DNA of 64,000 bases from Micropterix aruncella (lineage: Eukaryota; Arthropoda; Insecta; Lepidoptera; Micropterigidae), in NCBI GenBank assembly GCA_944548615.1, contig OX155951.1, positions 23,299,692 through 23,363,691 of the forward strand, given 5' to 3'. Positions 26,673 to 43,683 of the stretch are shown here, in pieces. Below the pieces are notes generated by a model. The model did not search any database. It worked only from the letters and a program-made list of their open reading frames with translations, and was not told the DNA's origin. The position numbers and the translations under genes were made by a program. The stretch's first letter is position 1; every line of letters begins with the position of its first letter.

Positions 26673-29600
26673 ACCCTATAACAACATATGGTCTAGCGTG
26701 GCGTCGCCGAAGTGAAGTCGAACGAGTCATCACGGTTTCCATCGTGAAACTGCGGATTCCGGATATAAATCGCACAAGGTACACAAAAAGGTATTAACTA
26801 TTGCGCCTATAAGGCATAAAACAAGCTATTCAACAAAAAAAAAAAACAAAGATTCAAAATTATAATTCCCTTTGAAATAAGACAAACAAATAAAATAAAC
26901 AATTAATTGTAAACAACCTAACGCACTTTATCAAGATACAAAATCCAAAACAAAGCGCAACAAATAAACTAAATTCACACACACAAAACACATGACACAA
27001 CAGAACACACGGTCTAAAGTACCTACAAAAAAAAAACGAACACAAGTACAAATAGTCTACAAAAAAAAATTTTTTATAAAATAAAATTTTTTTTTGAAAG
27101 GTACTCTCATCCGGCAAGAAGGCCGCCGGATTCGGTACCTCACCATGTGGGCAAATTTAGCCCCAAATTCTTAAAAATATAATAAATATCATTAATGTAT
27201 TTTCATTCCCAAATTTAAAAACAAACAATATTTCGAGTCAATGCAACCAAACACACTTACACAACACCTGCGTTAAGCGATTATTTATAAATAGATCCGA
27301 CCGACCAACATACACCGCAGTAGGTATGATAAATCATAATATAGAGATAAAATCGAGCGCATTTTTACACATAATTTAAACACAAATAAATACATTTCCC
27401 TTTGCATGGGCCGTTGCGGCAAAAATCAAAGAACAAAGATATTTCTCTACCTTAATTATATTTATACGCAATTATGCAATTTTTAAAACGGTTCGGTGCT
27501 TAACCGTTCGCTTGCGAGAGAAACACCGCCGGACAAGTTCTGGATTTTCTTAATTATATATTTACTTGGTTTGGTGTTCATCCTACCTTTAAGGTAAAAA
27601 ACGCAAGGAACTATTATGTTCCGGGTATTCAATGCATCAACTGTCATCGTCGAATTAAAATCTACATGCTCAGCTCTGTTGTAAAAATACTTCTATATTT
27701 TTTCTATCAATTATTTTATATTTTTTGTTTGACATACAATCACGCGGCAAGTAGATCGTTAGTACTAAGTAGCGACTAGGAACCCCTTCAAAAACCGTTG
27801 TAGATTAGTCATAAGCTACAGAAAGCTCTTTGTTCGGTCTTGGCTTTTGCCAAGATATGGAATTTTCCATACCATAATTTCTTCATTGTAATATAAAAAA
27901 CCCCCATTGATTTCCCGCAACGTTATTTCTTTAATAAATAATCAGCTCAATTTAGTTTGTCCATAAAATACTCATCAAAAAACCAAAACAATGATCTTAA
28001 TTGGATATAAATATTTGTAAAATATTATCTTAAATATGTCACGAATGCATTTTCACACAGTCACAAATAGTGAAATAGGTACGAAACAGACAGTTTTGGT
28101 ATGAAAGAAGTATGATAGGAAGGGTTCGAAAGAGATGCAAGTAAGGAGCGTGCAAGACCCGCGAAAGAGAAAGCTTATGTCAAATACTGAATATTATTAT
28201 TTAACACTACGACTACAAACTTACATCTGACAAAATTTATATGCAATAGAAACATCACATACTAAGGACCTCAAAAATCCTGGGAGTTAGGGAGTTGCCT
28301 GCGGAACAACGCATAGAGGAACTCTAAAATTTAACTTCATACCATCACGAGTGAAAGACCGCGAGGTCTATAAACATCTAGAACTGGTTATTCGTGTAAA
28401 GAAAACCACACTGCCGTTCTAATCCCGTCCACAAACAAACAATAAACACACACGCTCAATTTTTTTTTAAAAAACACAAATATACAATATTTTTTATAAC
28501 TTCCTTTTTTTATAAATTTGAATACCAATACGACCAGAATTCACGCAAATTAAAATTACGTAATTCGCTTCTGTATATTTCAGATAAGTCGTCAAAATGG
28601 TCAATACAAAATTAAAGAACCGGCCTACAATCTTTATTTCTCCTTTTCACATTATATTTACAATTATTTGATAAAATCAGCTCGAACGCTTCTACACGCT
28701 GCACATTGTTGCGAAATATATTATTATTATTTTTTTTTTATAGACGTATTAGCAGACATTTATTGGTAGTCTTGCTTTCGTTAGTTAAGGCCGGTTTCAC
28801 TACAAAACACACCATAAATACAAAAATAAACAAATATTAAAACACTATATCAAAACAATCAATATTTAACAGGGCACAAAATCAATAGGAAACACCGCTA
28901 CCCGAAATACCATTCTTGCAATGCATTTCATAATTTCACAACTTAAAATTAAAATTTAATATAATCTTTTTTTAAATCCGGAACCCTTCATATTTTTTTT
29001 GTTTTTATAAATTATCCGGAAACATTTGGCACCTGCTCTCCCACACCTACTACACCCCTTTCACCATTTTAATAAACAATTAATTTTTCTGTTCCCCATT
29101 GGATTAATTATCTATACCTTCATTTAATAAGCCTGAATATAATCAAAAATATAACCCGCCGGAATGGATGCTTATAGACCGAGATAAAAAAAAGAGTTTA
29201 GTTTTTTTTTCCTTTCCCCTTCCTTCCTTCTAATTTTTTTTCAAAGAAAGTAGCTACAAAAAGTAGCAACATTTCTAATTTATTTATTTCTTTTTGTTTG
29301 TTTTTCAACCATGGAATTTCATGTGTAAAGCTGCACAATATGAGCACTGCCACTGTTATATAATTTTTCTTGTTCTTTGTTTTATTACTATATTATAATA
29401 TGTAAGTATACGCATTAAGCAGCACAGTTTAGCTGCATACTCCTAATTTAAAAAAATAATATCATATGTTGAATAGATTTTAAAATGCCTTGTTGGATTA
29501 TTAATATACCACATTGTGTACCTACGCGTCTCACAATACTTGTAATTTATAATAATTTAAGTTTTTTTTTGTTATGTACCAATCTTTCTTATCCCGCTTA

Positions 29601-31268
29601 AAATGTAGCATACAGACAGAACATAAGCACCAGTTTTTGACCCCAATCACATAGGAAATTTAAGAAGTCGGAAAATACATTTATTTTCTTAAAGAATAAA
29701 AACAAAGTTTCGAACTGAATTGTAAAGCGAAGATATGATAACACACACATGGTTACATATATTAGAGCCTCTCCTTCTCTCACCACCTATCCTAGTATTC
29801 CAGTAAAAAACTGAGCTAGATAATTGAACGAGATGATGCCGCATGACTTTTCACGTTCCAGACAATATTTGGAAAATTGGACTTAACTAACCAGACGTGT
29901 CCAGTGACATTCGGCAAGGCGGGAAGCAAACCTCAAACATCGAGCCAAGCTGCAAAATACCATAATGAAGGCAATGCTGACCGAATAAACCAGCCCATAA
30001 ATCCACGGACCATAATTCTGCCAGCCAACCAGTATGGACATCCGAAGCCAGGATACCTACTCCAGTCTAGAGGTAAAGATACATTTTCCTATCTCTATAT
30101 GACAACCAGGACGGCATTCACGATAGACGACATCCGATAGGCGAGGACCGCAGGAGCGTTCCCTATCAATAGGAACATTATCACTAAACCAGGTGGACCA
30201 GGATGCGAAGCCACACAAACCAGACCGCAAGTAACCTCCACATATACTATTACCATCAACATGCAAATAAGGACGCTTTAAGTGCCATTTTAGCATCAGC
30301 GTAGTGTGTACCCAGTGAAGTGAAGTAGTGTTCTCTGGAATGGACATGGCATTTAGGCACGAAAATCACCTTCCTTATTACACCCGCTAGCCACAACGCA
30401 CCGGACTTTTCAAACAAGCGACGTGTAAAAATCTGAATTTCTTCCGTGCACACAGACTTGAAACAGCTAGTGTAGCACCACGATTTTGTCCCAAGTAGAA
30501 GCTCTGCAAAAATGTTCCACCGGACTTTTTTTAAACAAGCAAAGTGACGCAATTTGCCAAGCAGCAGCCCACTTATTATGTTCTTCGAGTTGCCTCGATT
30601 AAGATCATCACGACACAACATCAGAAAACTAGGCAACCTACTAATGCTCGCCTATTTTTTCCGCAATTCCAAGGTACGGCTCATCAATCGACCACCACGA
30701 GACACGCTGTGGCCTTACCCAAGGCCCTACGACGCGCATACGTCGATCTCCAAGCAGCGACCCCACCGAGAGAGCGACGCAGCAACCAGACGATACGCCA
30801 CGCGCTACGCCCCAGGAGAAGATCAACCCGTCAATCATGCTAACCCTGTTACGGACAGGCGACATCTTTCACGGCTGAATTCTTTCCCTATTTTCAGTTC
30901 CTGACTTTCTTAACTCCAATCCTGATATGAATAAGCGTCATATACTGCAGTCAAAGAAACTCTTATGCACTTTTTGGGATCAAAAAATACTTTGTCAAAA
31001 ATCATCTTCTCTCGTTTAGGTGTTATTTATTTTTTTTTTTATTTTTTTAAAATATCTTGATTTGTATCAACCCTTGCAAACAGGGCAAATTTCTTCATTA
31101 CCGTTACGTACTTATTCTTATTTTTCTTACTGTTACCAATATTTATTGTATTAGCGGCTACGCATCGTAGCAAGTAGGGGTTAGTGTACAACACTCGTAG
31201 CATTATATATTTAACATTGATTGCTTATGTAGGTCACCGGGGACGGTGACTAGGTCTCTATCCGGCAA
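26673..31268. other. Noncoding interior of the LTR element
   Basis: About 4.6 kb, AT-rich, without frames of recognisable character; overlapping frames of 90-126 codons at 29877-30904 show no known domain and overlap on both strands. The last stretch before the 3' LTR contains GTCACCGGGGACGGTGAC and TAGGTCTCTATCCGGCAA; I do not see a clear polypurine tract. Confidence 0.5.
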
Positions 31269-33475
<2,207 letters not shown>

Positions 33476-34172
33476 CGCCGCCGTGGATGTGAAGGGTACT
33501 ATGCGACACAATCCTACTTTCGAGATTTCAATTTTAAGACAAGAAATCGGCATAATATTATTTAAAATGCTCTATCATCGGCATGTACCGACTGATTTGC
33601 ATAAAATTTTACATAGTACTAGTATTTTATGTTTTGCATAGCATTGTTATGTTTTATTTTAAATATTTCTTTTAGTTTTAGAGTAATTTAAGGTTTTTTA
33701 ATATAGCACCTTTCACCACTGTTAAAAGTAATGATGCGACTACTTAATTCAACTGTAATGATGGTGTTGAATAGTTCTAAGCGTTTGTTACACTTGACGT
33801 CTAATGAATTGATGAGTCTAATAGTTAGTTTTTTTTTAATAATCTCCATTCCAATTTAGCTGATATTAGGGATAAATAAATAAAATTAATTTATTTCGTA
33901 CAAATGGGTTAAAATTATTTTTTTTTATTAAACACTATCGGGGTAAAAATGTGATATTGAAAAATACACAAAAAATATGTACAATATTTATTTTGTATTA
34001 TCTTATGAATAAAGTTATAATTATTATTATTAAGCAAATTTAAGAGACTAATTCAGTCTCCGTCATTTTCTTCATCCTCTTCCCGATCCTCAGCTTCTAA
34101 GTAGTTCATGTAGAAGTCATGATACATTGATGGTATTACACCCTTCTTACACATATCCTGTAGATCCTTTAG
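33476..34172. other. Transposon left flank (3' side of the transposase gene)
   Basis: Noncoding. On the minus strand an AATAAA-type signal near 33890 could end the transcript. It includes the left inverted end and a weak internal copy of the end motif (GTTCTAAGCG). Confidence 0.5.
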
Positions 34173-36758
34173 CTATGATTTTTCAATTAAGAGTTTTTTC
34201 TTATACAGAGGTTGTGGTACCTCATTCTGTACAACAATATTGTTTCTTGTTCTTGTTACTCTAGAGCGTACTGTGTTGTAGTCAAGTTTCAGAAACTCCT
34301 CTGCGCTCAATTGATATTTAAATCTAATTATGGTCTCATTGCTGCAGTATTGTAACCACTTAATTTTGAGCCAACGCACTGTTTCTCCGGAATCAGTCTT
34401 ATTTTTATTCAAGAAGATTTTTTTACTGTAATCTTTAAAGTTCAGAAAATCCGAATAGCCCATTTCCTTTACTTCATATGGCGGAGGTGTCGTCTTGGCC
34501 GTGCGTGCTACCGTACACCAGCCTTCAGGTACAAACACGTCAATTTGATTGCCTCGTGTCTCTATAGTAGAGTGAACACTATCGCACTCCATTTCTGAAT
34601 GCCCGGATTCCATAAACTTTTGATTTATGATTTTGATATTTTTTGAACTGTTTAAAAATCTGACGAACATCGCCGACAAGATAGAGTTACGGTTTTGCCC
34701 CGCAGCTGTATCAGAGTATATAGTTATTTCTTCTATTCCACGTTCATCTTGTTCTTTTAAGAAGTTGTATACACACGTAGCCACTTCTGAAGCACCCTTG
34801 GTGCCATGGGCTTCATGCCACATGTAATTTTTGGCTATTTTATTTTTTAAATTGAATATAGTGAAATTATACATTTTCAACTTCTTTTTATAGTATAGCT
34901 GGCCCACTAAGACATGCGGTGATAATAATATTTTTTCCATATCCATCGTGAACACACTAAATTTAGGATCTTGTTTAGCTCGAACTTTATCAGCAGCTTT
35001 TTGCTCCCTCGCCTCAATTTTTCTTACAATATGAAGGTCATATTCTTCCTTGGTTTTGATTTTCTCTTCTTCAGTTTTGTTGTGGTATTGTGTGCAAAAG
35101 TCACATTGGTCCTTCTTAGGACGGTGAAAGCCATAGTTGAACTCTGATGTGAATATATATTTATAAAAGTGAAAGGATACTGGATTTGAATCTTTGTCTT
35201 TACAATATTCCAAATAGTCAGAATAAAGTCTTTTCTCGCTAAGGCCGGGTGGTAAGTATTGTCTTTTAGTAGTCTTTCGACAGTAGTGCGACGATACTAC
35301 AGGCACAGATTTTATGTGGCTTCGAACTACTTCTCTCTTTTCCTCTGGTATTCTATTTGGTGCAGGATTTTGACCACGTTTGTCTTCTGATACTACTCCG
35401 GATTCCTGTTTTTTATTCAACGCCGTTCGTACCTTTTTGGATGATATGTCCAAAGTCTGCAAAAAGAATTGTTTGCACACAATTACACGTTTGTTACTTA
35501 GACTGAGAGAATATACAAATGTCGTTTGACGCTTAGATTCGACCCCATTAATCGGTGGCTTTATTCTTTTAGCCGATTTTTTTTCTACACTGTTCGCTAT
35601 AAAACCCCATTTAGCCCTTTCATCCTTTAGGGAAAGATATTGTTTTAATATATCTTGTCTTTTTTGAAGATCAATGTGTTCATTACATTTATAATGACAG
35701 TTACAATTAACTGGTTGTACGGATTTGGCACGTTTCCTTGCCCCTGTTTGAGAAATGTATTCTTCTCCTGCAAGTCTCTTTTTCTTTTCGGCAATTCTTT
35801 TCCAAGTATCTGGATTTCTAATTCGCTTTCTACTTTTATTATTTCCTTGTGTATTCTCTGTATTGTGAGTAGCATTTATTGGGATTTCAAGCAATATATT
35901 TTGATTCTGCTCTATGTAGCCAAGATTATTATCATATATATCCTCTTGGGTTAAACTCTTGGGGGACACTGATGTTTCCGGCATGAAAGGTAGGTTCATT
36001 TGTGAAATAGAAATAATCAAGTCATTGTCATGGTCGATGTCTTCACGGTCCGGTTGGTTAAAGCAGCTTTGTGTGTGTGTATCTGAAATCATATAAAATG
36101 GTTTTTTTATAATATAAAGTGAAATAGGCTTCTAATAATGCATTAGATTACAGCAAGTGACTACGTAATGATAATATAAAAACCTACTAATCATCTCAAG
36201 CGGGATATTGGCAAGATCCGTCATTGTTTTTGGAGAATCCACATCCAGAGGAATATTGAAGTCAATTGAAGACATTGCTTGATGAGATGCAATAGGTAGA
36301 ACGAAGACTTCGCTGAAGTCGTTGTCATCTACGAATATGTTCGGAAGGACCACAGCATCTAAGTCAGAAACCGGTGGTAATCGCATTTCTGAAATTAATT
36401 ATAATATGAAGATTACGTAAGTAAGTTTTTTTTATTCAGTGTAAATACAATGTATATGTACTGAAATTCAAAGTACTAATACAGATTCTATTTTAATACA
36501 GATTCTATTTTTTATTAACACCGAACATATTTTTCGATGAGGCGTTTTATTTTAAAAGGTAATTTTACCATTTTTTTCTTGTCTCAATAATTTTATCTCT
36601 ATAATTTATTGACAATGCATTTCATTATTCAAAACTATGTTACTATTACTTTGATTGCCTAAACAGTTCTAAAATATGTCAAACATGAGGAAAAAGAAGA
36701 GACTATAACGTATTGATTTAAAATCATACCTACCTTTCTTAGAGTTAAGATCCTCCAT
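34173..36758 (-). CDS. Transposase-like protein, predicted three exons, 711 residues
   Basis: Predicted join on the minus strand: exon 1 36758-36734 (MEDLNSKK), exon 2 36388-36188, exon 3 36082-34173. Donors are G^GTAGGTATG and A^GTAGGT; acceptors are AATTTCAG and GATTTCAG. The introns (345 and 105 bp) keep the frame and remove all stops. Exon 3 alone is open for 639 codons if its own ATG is used, but that ATG lies in the predicted second intron. Visible parts (exon 3 frame numbering; add 72 for the spliced protein): acidic N-terminus; basic segment 87-123 (SRKRIRNPDTWKRI); Cys cluster NCNCHYKC 129-136; SHYCR 268-272; PKKDQCDFC 325-333; then acidic candidates D384 (FTMDMEKILLSP), D461 (IYSDTAAGQNRN) and D504/E511 (GHSEMECDSVHSTIE), which look like a DDE/DDD-type catalytic core. 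I recognise the family from many insect genomes as transposon-derived but do not assign a superfamily. It would act in the nucleus on the element's own ends. Confidence 0.8.
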
Positions 36759-39317
<2,559 letters not shown>

Positions 39318-39745
39318 TTATTTCACATGACTCTTCACGGCAGTGCATATGCCAGGTCCCTTGGCACTTCCGCAAGGGCTCTTTCCAATACTGGTAACGG
39401 CGATTATGTTGAAGAGGCATTGGTTGTCAGCTATCATCACTTGCAGAGGTCCACCACTATCGCCTCCACAAGAGTCTCTTCCTCCTTCTAAGCTTCCAGC
39501 GCACAATTGATCGTCCGTTATACCTTGCGGTAACCTCTTTCTGAGAGTCTTTGCATTATAGTCTTCGACAGGTCGGCTGGTCAATCAAATCCACCACCAC
39601 CTTCAGTAAGTCGTCCGATGTATCTTCAGCAAAGTCGATCTACCCCCAGCCAGTAACGACAGCTCGCTTGTTTTCGATGGTCTTTGTCCATAGACACGCT
39701 GGTCGAATATTTAAAGTGAACAGCTCAGACCGATAAGATCCTTCG
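39318..39745 (-). pseudogene. Trypsin-like serine protease, C-terminal half, broken
   Basis: Minus-strand translation gives, from 39740 downward, IRPACLWTKTIENKRAVVTG then WG and a stop, then TSDDLLKVVVDLIDQPTC. The frame then shifts by one near 39580 and continues ITDDQLCAG, RDSCGGDSGGPLQV and GKSPCGSAKGPGICTAV to a stop at 39318. GDSGGP holds the catalytic Ser of the chymotrypsin fold, and VVTGWG and CGSA-GPGI are the usual surrounding landmarks. The spacing of conserved Cys suggests a secreted, perhaps clip-domain, insect protease. The His and Asp parts are not recognisable upstream. One stop plus one frameshift make it a pseudogene or, less likely, a mis-sequenced exon. Confidence 0.8.
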
Positions 39746-40289
39746 GGACGCGTCCCATGTTAACCGCGAGTGAATCCAGACTGTAGAATTGCGCTATATT
39801 GACTAATATATTGACTATATACATGCGATGAATACAACTGTAGAGACTACGTCACACACAATGTAATATTTCATTTGCCCCGCCAATAACAATTCAACCT
39901 TTACTGCCGCAAGATGTTGCCACAGCATAGAAATGCCGAGTCAGATTTCAAATATACATCGCTGTAAACATTGAACGTGTCTTGCCTTGTCCGCTCAACA
40001 GTCATGATTAAATCTCTAACCAGATAACATATCGTGTTTCACAACCACCAACAACGCGCCGCGCCCGTGCGAAAGCCACCGCGCCACCGCGTGTTCAAAA
40101 AAGGATTATTCTAAATGCAACAAATTAGTAACTGGTATGGACCCGTAAGGGCCCATACACAATCTATACAAATAATAAGGTTTTATGAATTCGAATAATT
40201 CATGTATAAGTTACCGCCCAAAAAAATGAATTCCAAAAACTGCTAAAAATATGGCTTCTTGCCGTTTTTTTATAATTCCTAAAAAATCG
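39746..40289. other. Spacer; possible decayed protease sequence
   Basis: Upstream of the protease remnant. I looked for the His-containing TAAHC block on the minus strand and did not find it. No other feature. Confidence 0.4.
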
Positions 40290-40490
40290 TTTTTTTTTTA
40301 AACAAGTACGATATTTTTTTTCAATACTTTTTTTAGGACACAGATATTGCTAAAGCGTAGGATATTTTCTGAAAGTACAGTATTTTTGGTAAGTACGATA
40401 TTTCTCAAAGTAAGTAGTACAGTGTTTCTAATTGGTAAGATATTTTTAATATCACGTTACTTTATGAAAATACGACATACGTCATCCAAA
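40290..40490. repeat. Degenerate short repeat (GATATTTTCT/AAAGTA words)
   Basis: AAGTACGATATTTCT-like words recur every 20-35 bp, as at 8460-8680. It resembles a decayed minisatellite. Confidence 0.5.
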
Positions 40491-40813
40491 AAAAAAACCA
40501 AAGAGATGGGCATCCAGCTCAATTATTGGTTTATACATTTCTTTTGAATACAACACTTCAAAAAGAAGATGAACCGTTAAGGAAAATACGTCTTCGCGAA
40601 GGGAGCATCTTATCCGTTCTTACCCGTTCTTTCTGGAATTTGACAACGCCCCCCGGATTAGAAGAGACGGCTATAAAACCAGGCAATGCGTATCCGAAAA
40701 GTTAGTTGTTATCTACTCATAAAAGAGCGGCTAAAGTTGCGTCACCACGCAACTTGCGCCATACGGGTGCGGTTGCAGGTTTATGAGGCTTTCTGGGCCG
40801 GTCGCTCGGCGGC

Positions 40814-41938
40814 AGTTAATAGTTGAGGAGCCAGCGACAAAAAAGTGCAAGAGTTTTGCTAAAGCTGATACTTTTAGATCAGACAACATTTTGGCCATAA
40901 ATGCCAGGGTACAAATAGCAGGCCAGATTCCGGGACACCTGGTGCTGACGTACTAGGAAATGTGTAATATTAATTAATACCCCCAAAGTGTTTTGGAAAA
41001 CCTGAAAATTCATCAGTAGACAGTGGATACAATAAAGAACTCGAAACATATGGCCAGACTGCTTCATAATCGAACGCATGGCGTCAGTATCTCCATACCA
41101 TTATATTGTGCTATTGCGACTATTATTTTGCGGGGCACAGTAGTCCGATGCTTGACATGTATGGAGATGCTGATGCCGCATCAGTATGATCATATGTTTC
41201 CAGTTCTTTATTGTAACCACTGTCTGCTGATGAATTTTCAGCTTTTGAAAGTATTAATTAAAAACCACACCTTTCCTAGTACGCCAGCGCCAGGTGTCCC
41301 AGAATCTTCAATGTGAAGTTGTTGGATCCTCCCATCGGACGCGTCTCACGGGTGGTGGATAGGGGAAAGCCTCCCGGCAACGGGTGGTACCAGTGAAATA
41401 AAATACCTGACGCGAACCAAAACCAACAGGCATGGGCGTGCCTTTAGTCATGTTAGACGCGGCCTAGGGGATCCCATCCCGACAGAAAAGACGACACTGT
41501 GGATCAGACCTTAATCAAAATGGCAAATTTAAAGATTATTCTACCCCAGGAGGGTACCGCGCACAGCGGAGAATCGCTCTCTGAACCTCGTTCAGATAGC
41601 CCCATTATATCTGGCGACCCCTCGCCAGAGGGGTCGCCAGATATAAATGACGCATATAAATGAGCACAGATATAAATGACGAAAAACGTCGATGGTAGGC
41701 CGAACGGCAGGTACGTCGACGCCAGGAGGCAGGCGGAGTTTTAGTCGGTATGAGTCCGACACTACCCAGTCACAGGGTGCCCATGAGGGTTTCCCCTCCT
41801 CCAACAATTTAAAAGAAAAGTTGTCCCGGAATCTGGCCTTTACTTCACAATTATATGGACAAAATATTGTTTGATCTGAAAGTATGAGCTTTTCTAAAAC
41901 TCTTGCACTTTTTTGTCGCTGGCTCTTGAACTATAACC
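40814..41938. mobile_element. Foldback element with nested arms, interrupted by an insertion
   Basis: The outer arms (40814-40936 and about 41822-41938) pair, for example GAGCCAGCGACAAAAAAGTG with its complement at 41905-41925. The inner arms (40937-41052 and 41191-41303) also pair, around CAGTGGATACAATAAAGAAC. On the left the outer and inner arms are continuous; on the right they are split by about 520 bp (41304-41821). The words GTCCCAGAATCT and GTCCCGGAATCT at the two edges of the split look like an imperfect 12-bp target duplication. No transposase is present. Confidence 0.75.
41304..41821. mobile_element. Insertion inside the foldback element
   Basis: GC-richer than its host. It contains a perfect 16-bp-stem hairpin at 41607-41644 (ATATCTGGCGACCCCT and complement, 6-base loop), followed by three AGATATAAATGACG-like words. 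The ends show a short inverted GTTGTTGGA / TCCAACAA. Class unknown; the apparent 12-bp duplication suggests a retroposon-like or other long-duplication insertion. Confidence 0.5.
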
Positions 41939-42069
41939 ACCGGAAAAGTTATCTACTCAAAGAAATGCTTTGTATAAAAACCATATGTATTGTAAACAAA
42001 CAACAAAAATAATATATGTATTTTAACTTTGAATGCTTTGTCCGAAATAGAATAATAAAACTTTATTTT

Positions 42070-42420
42070 CAAGAAAAAAGGCGAGCTTATTGCCTTGTAG
42101 CAATATATTTCAGCTAACTAATTAACTAACTTAAGTATGTCTCGTAACTTTTGCGTTGGCTACACAAGATAAAAAATAAATTGATAAAATAAACTGAAAA
42201 CTAGAAAAAAAACTATATCAAAAGAAAAAATATTAAAATTGAATAAAGACGCAGAGGCAATTAGGAAAATGGATCCAAAAAGGAGGGGAGAGGAAGGTTG
42301 GTCATGTTATTGCTTTAATTTACGTGCTCCTTGGGCCTCTCCTTAAACATAGTAATGATATGGGCTGGATGCTACGCTCGTTATCAGCCAGCCTTTAAGT
42401 TAAAATAAAAAACCTTCATA
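42070..42420 (-). pseudogene. LINE 3' remnant (Jockey/CR1-like tail)
   Basis: Shares AAAAAGGCGAGCTTATT and AATAAAGACGCAGAGG, and the downstream GTTGGT-ATGTTA segment, with 62337-62480. On the minus strand near 42330-42380 a decayed ITMFKERPKEHVN matches the end of the RT protein seen at 62445-62640. Dead. Confidence 0.5.
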
Positions 42421-42984
42421 TGCTCATTTTTGTGATAAAAGCACTCAAATCGTCGTATGATATTTACAAGATATATTATGGGGTAAATGATGGCAACAAA
42501 GGATTACATTTTATAATATTAATAATACATAAAGAGGAAGAACACATTATTGCCGTATATCATGATAAAATCGAATATGTCTACGTTTCTATAAAGCTAT
42601 TATTATTCAGTTCAGTTTCAAAGGTTGGTGAACCGCGCTGTGCGAACAACTAGCTTGGCAGGTAGAGCTTTATTAGGAAAAGTTTTCCTTTGTAACACAT
42701 AACGCGGGTAACAGATTGCTTGAGTACAGTGGTAAAAGTCACCTTTGAGGTAGGTACATGTGCCGTGCATTAGTTATTCTGTGTTTAATTTTGTTGAATT
42801 TGAATTAATATAATTTAAGCGTAGAGCTTTTAGAGTCGATTAACCGTATTGAATAAATGTATGCTCTATTCGTTGGTATAATCTTTGTTTTGTATTTATC
42901 TTTGCCTAGAAGTTTTTTTTATTAGCAACAGTTTATGTATACAATTAGTTACTTTCTATTTTTTTGTGGCTGCTCAAACTCCTT
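42421..42984. other. Spacer, nothing recognised
   Basis: A 77-codon frame at 42420-42653 has no recognisable domain. No other feature. Confidence 0.35.
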
Positions 42985-42989
42985 AGTTC

Positions 42990-43683
42990 AAATACGAGGT
43001 ATCCATGCAAAAGTAAGGTCTTCATTATTATAATAATCGAATGACGCTACATTTTTTATTAAATATATGTACATGGGAAGTATACAGTATATAAGTGTTT
43101 TTTTCAACATAATCGCCATTCCCTGGGATGCACTTTTCAATGCGTACTGGGAGTTTGTGTATACCAGCCTCATATAAAATTGCCGCCATCGCCTTTTCCA
43201 GGTATTGCGTGACTCTTTTCTTCAGTTCTTCATCTATCTCATCGGTAGTCATGGCAAGGTCTGGGCTGTAGAAAGAATGAGAGATCACGTCCCAGCTAAA
43301 CTTGTCCAGAATGGAATTTGTGTCACGGGCAACGTGGGGCCAGGCGTGGTCATGACGTGGTCATGTGACCAGGCGTGGTCATGACGGAGACCAACCCCAT
43401 TCGTCAGCACGCCTCGCCTTCGATTTTGGATGGATCTGCGAAATCTGACAATATGAATCTGCATATATCTGATAGTTGTCCCAGTTGGCATAAACTCAAT
43501 CAGAAAAACCCTTTTCCTGTCCAAAAAAGCTGTGATTTTTAGCAGACTACGTAACTTTACTAAAGTGGCGGTGGCCGACATAGAACCGTCCATCCTATAT
43601 GCATGCCAGACGCAAACGAAACATCTGATCGAGTCCGAGCACCTCTCGTTGGAAAGGGGAGGAACTACGATATAATATGACAA
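42990..43683 (-). pseudogene. Mariner-type transposase fossil
   Basis: The minus strand reads LIEFMPTGTTI, RRSIQNRRRGVLTNGVGLRH then DHAWSHDH (43285-43683), then DVISHSFYSPDLA and YEAGIHKLPVRIEKCIPGNG then DYVEK (43028-43288). These are the middle and end of a mariner transposase: the HDNARPH-like second Asp block, the SPDLAP block and the closing GDYVEK block. The usual segment after SPDLAP (about 20 residues, with DYHLF) is missing, and the two halves lie in different frames. The sequence TACGAGGTATCCATGCAAAA at 42992-43011 resembles a mariner inverted end. Dead copy. Confidence 0.75.

Noticed and set aside
29877..30904. Candidate gag gene inside the LTR element
   Set aside because: Frames are short, overlap on both strands, and show no zinc knuckle or capsid-like segment.
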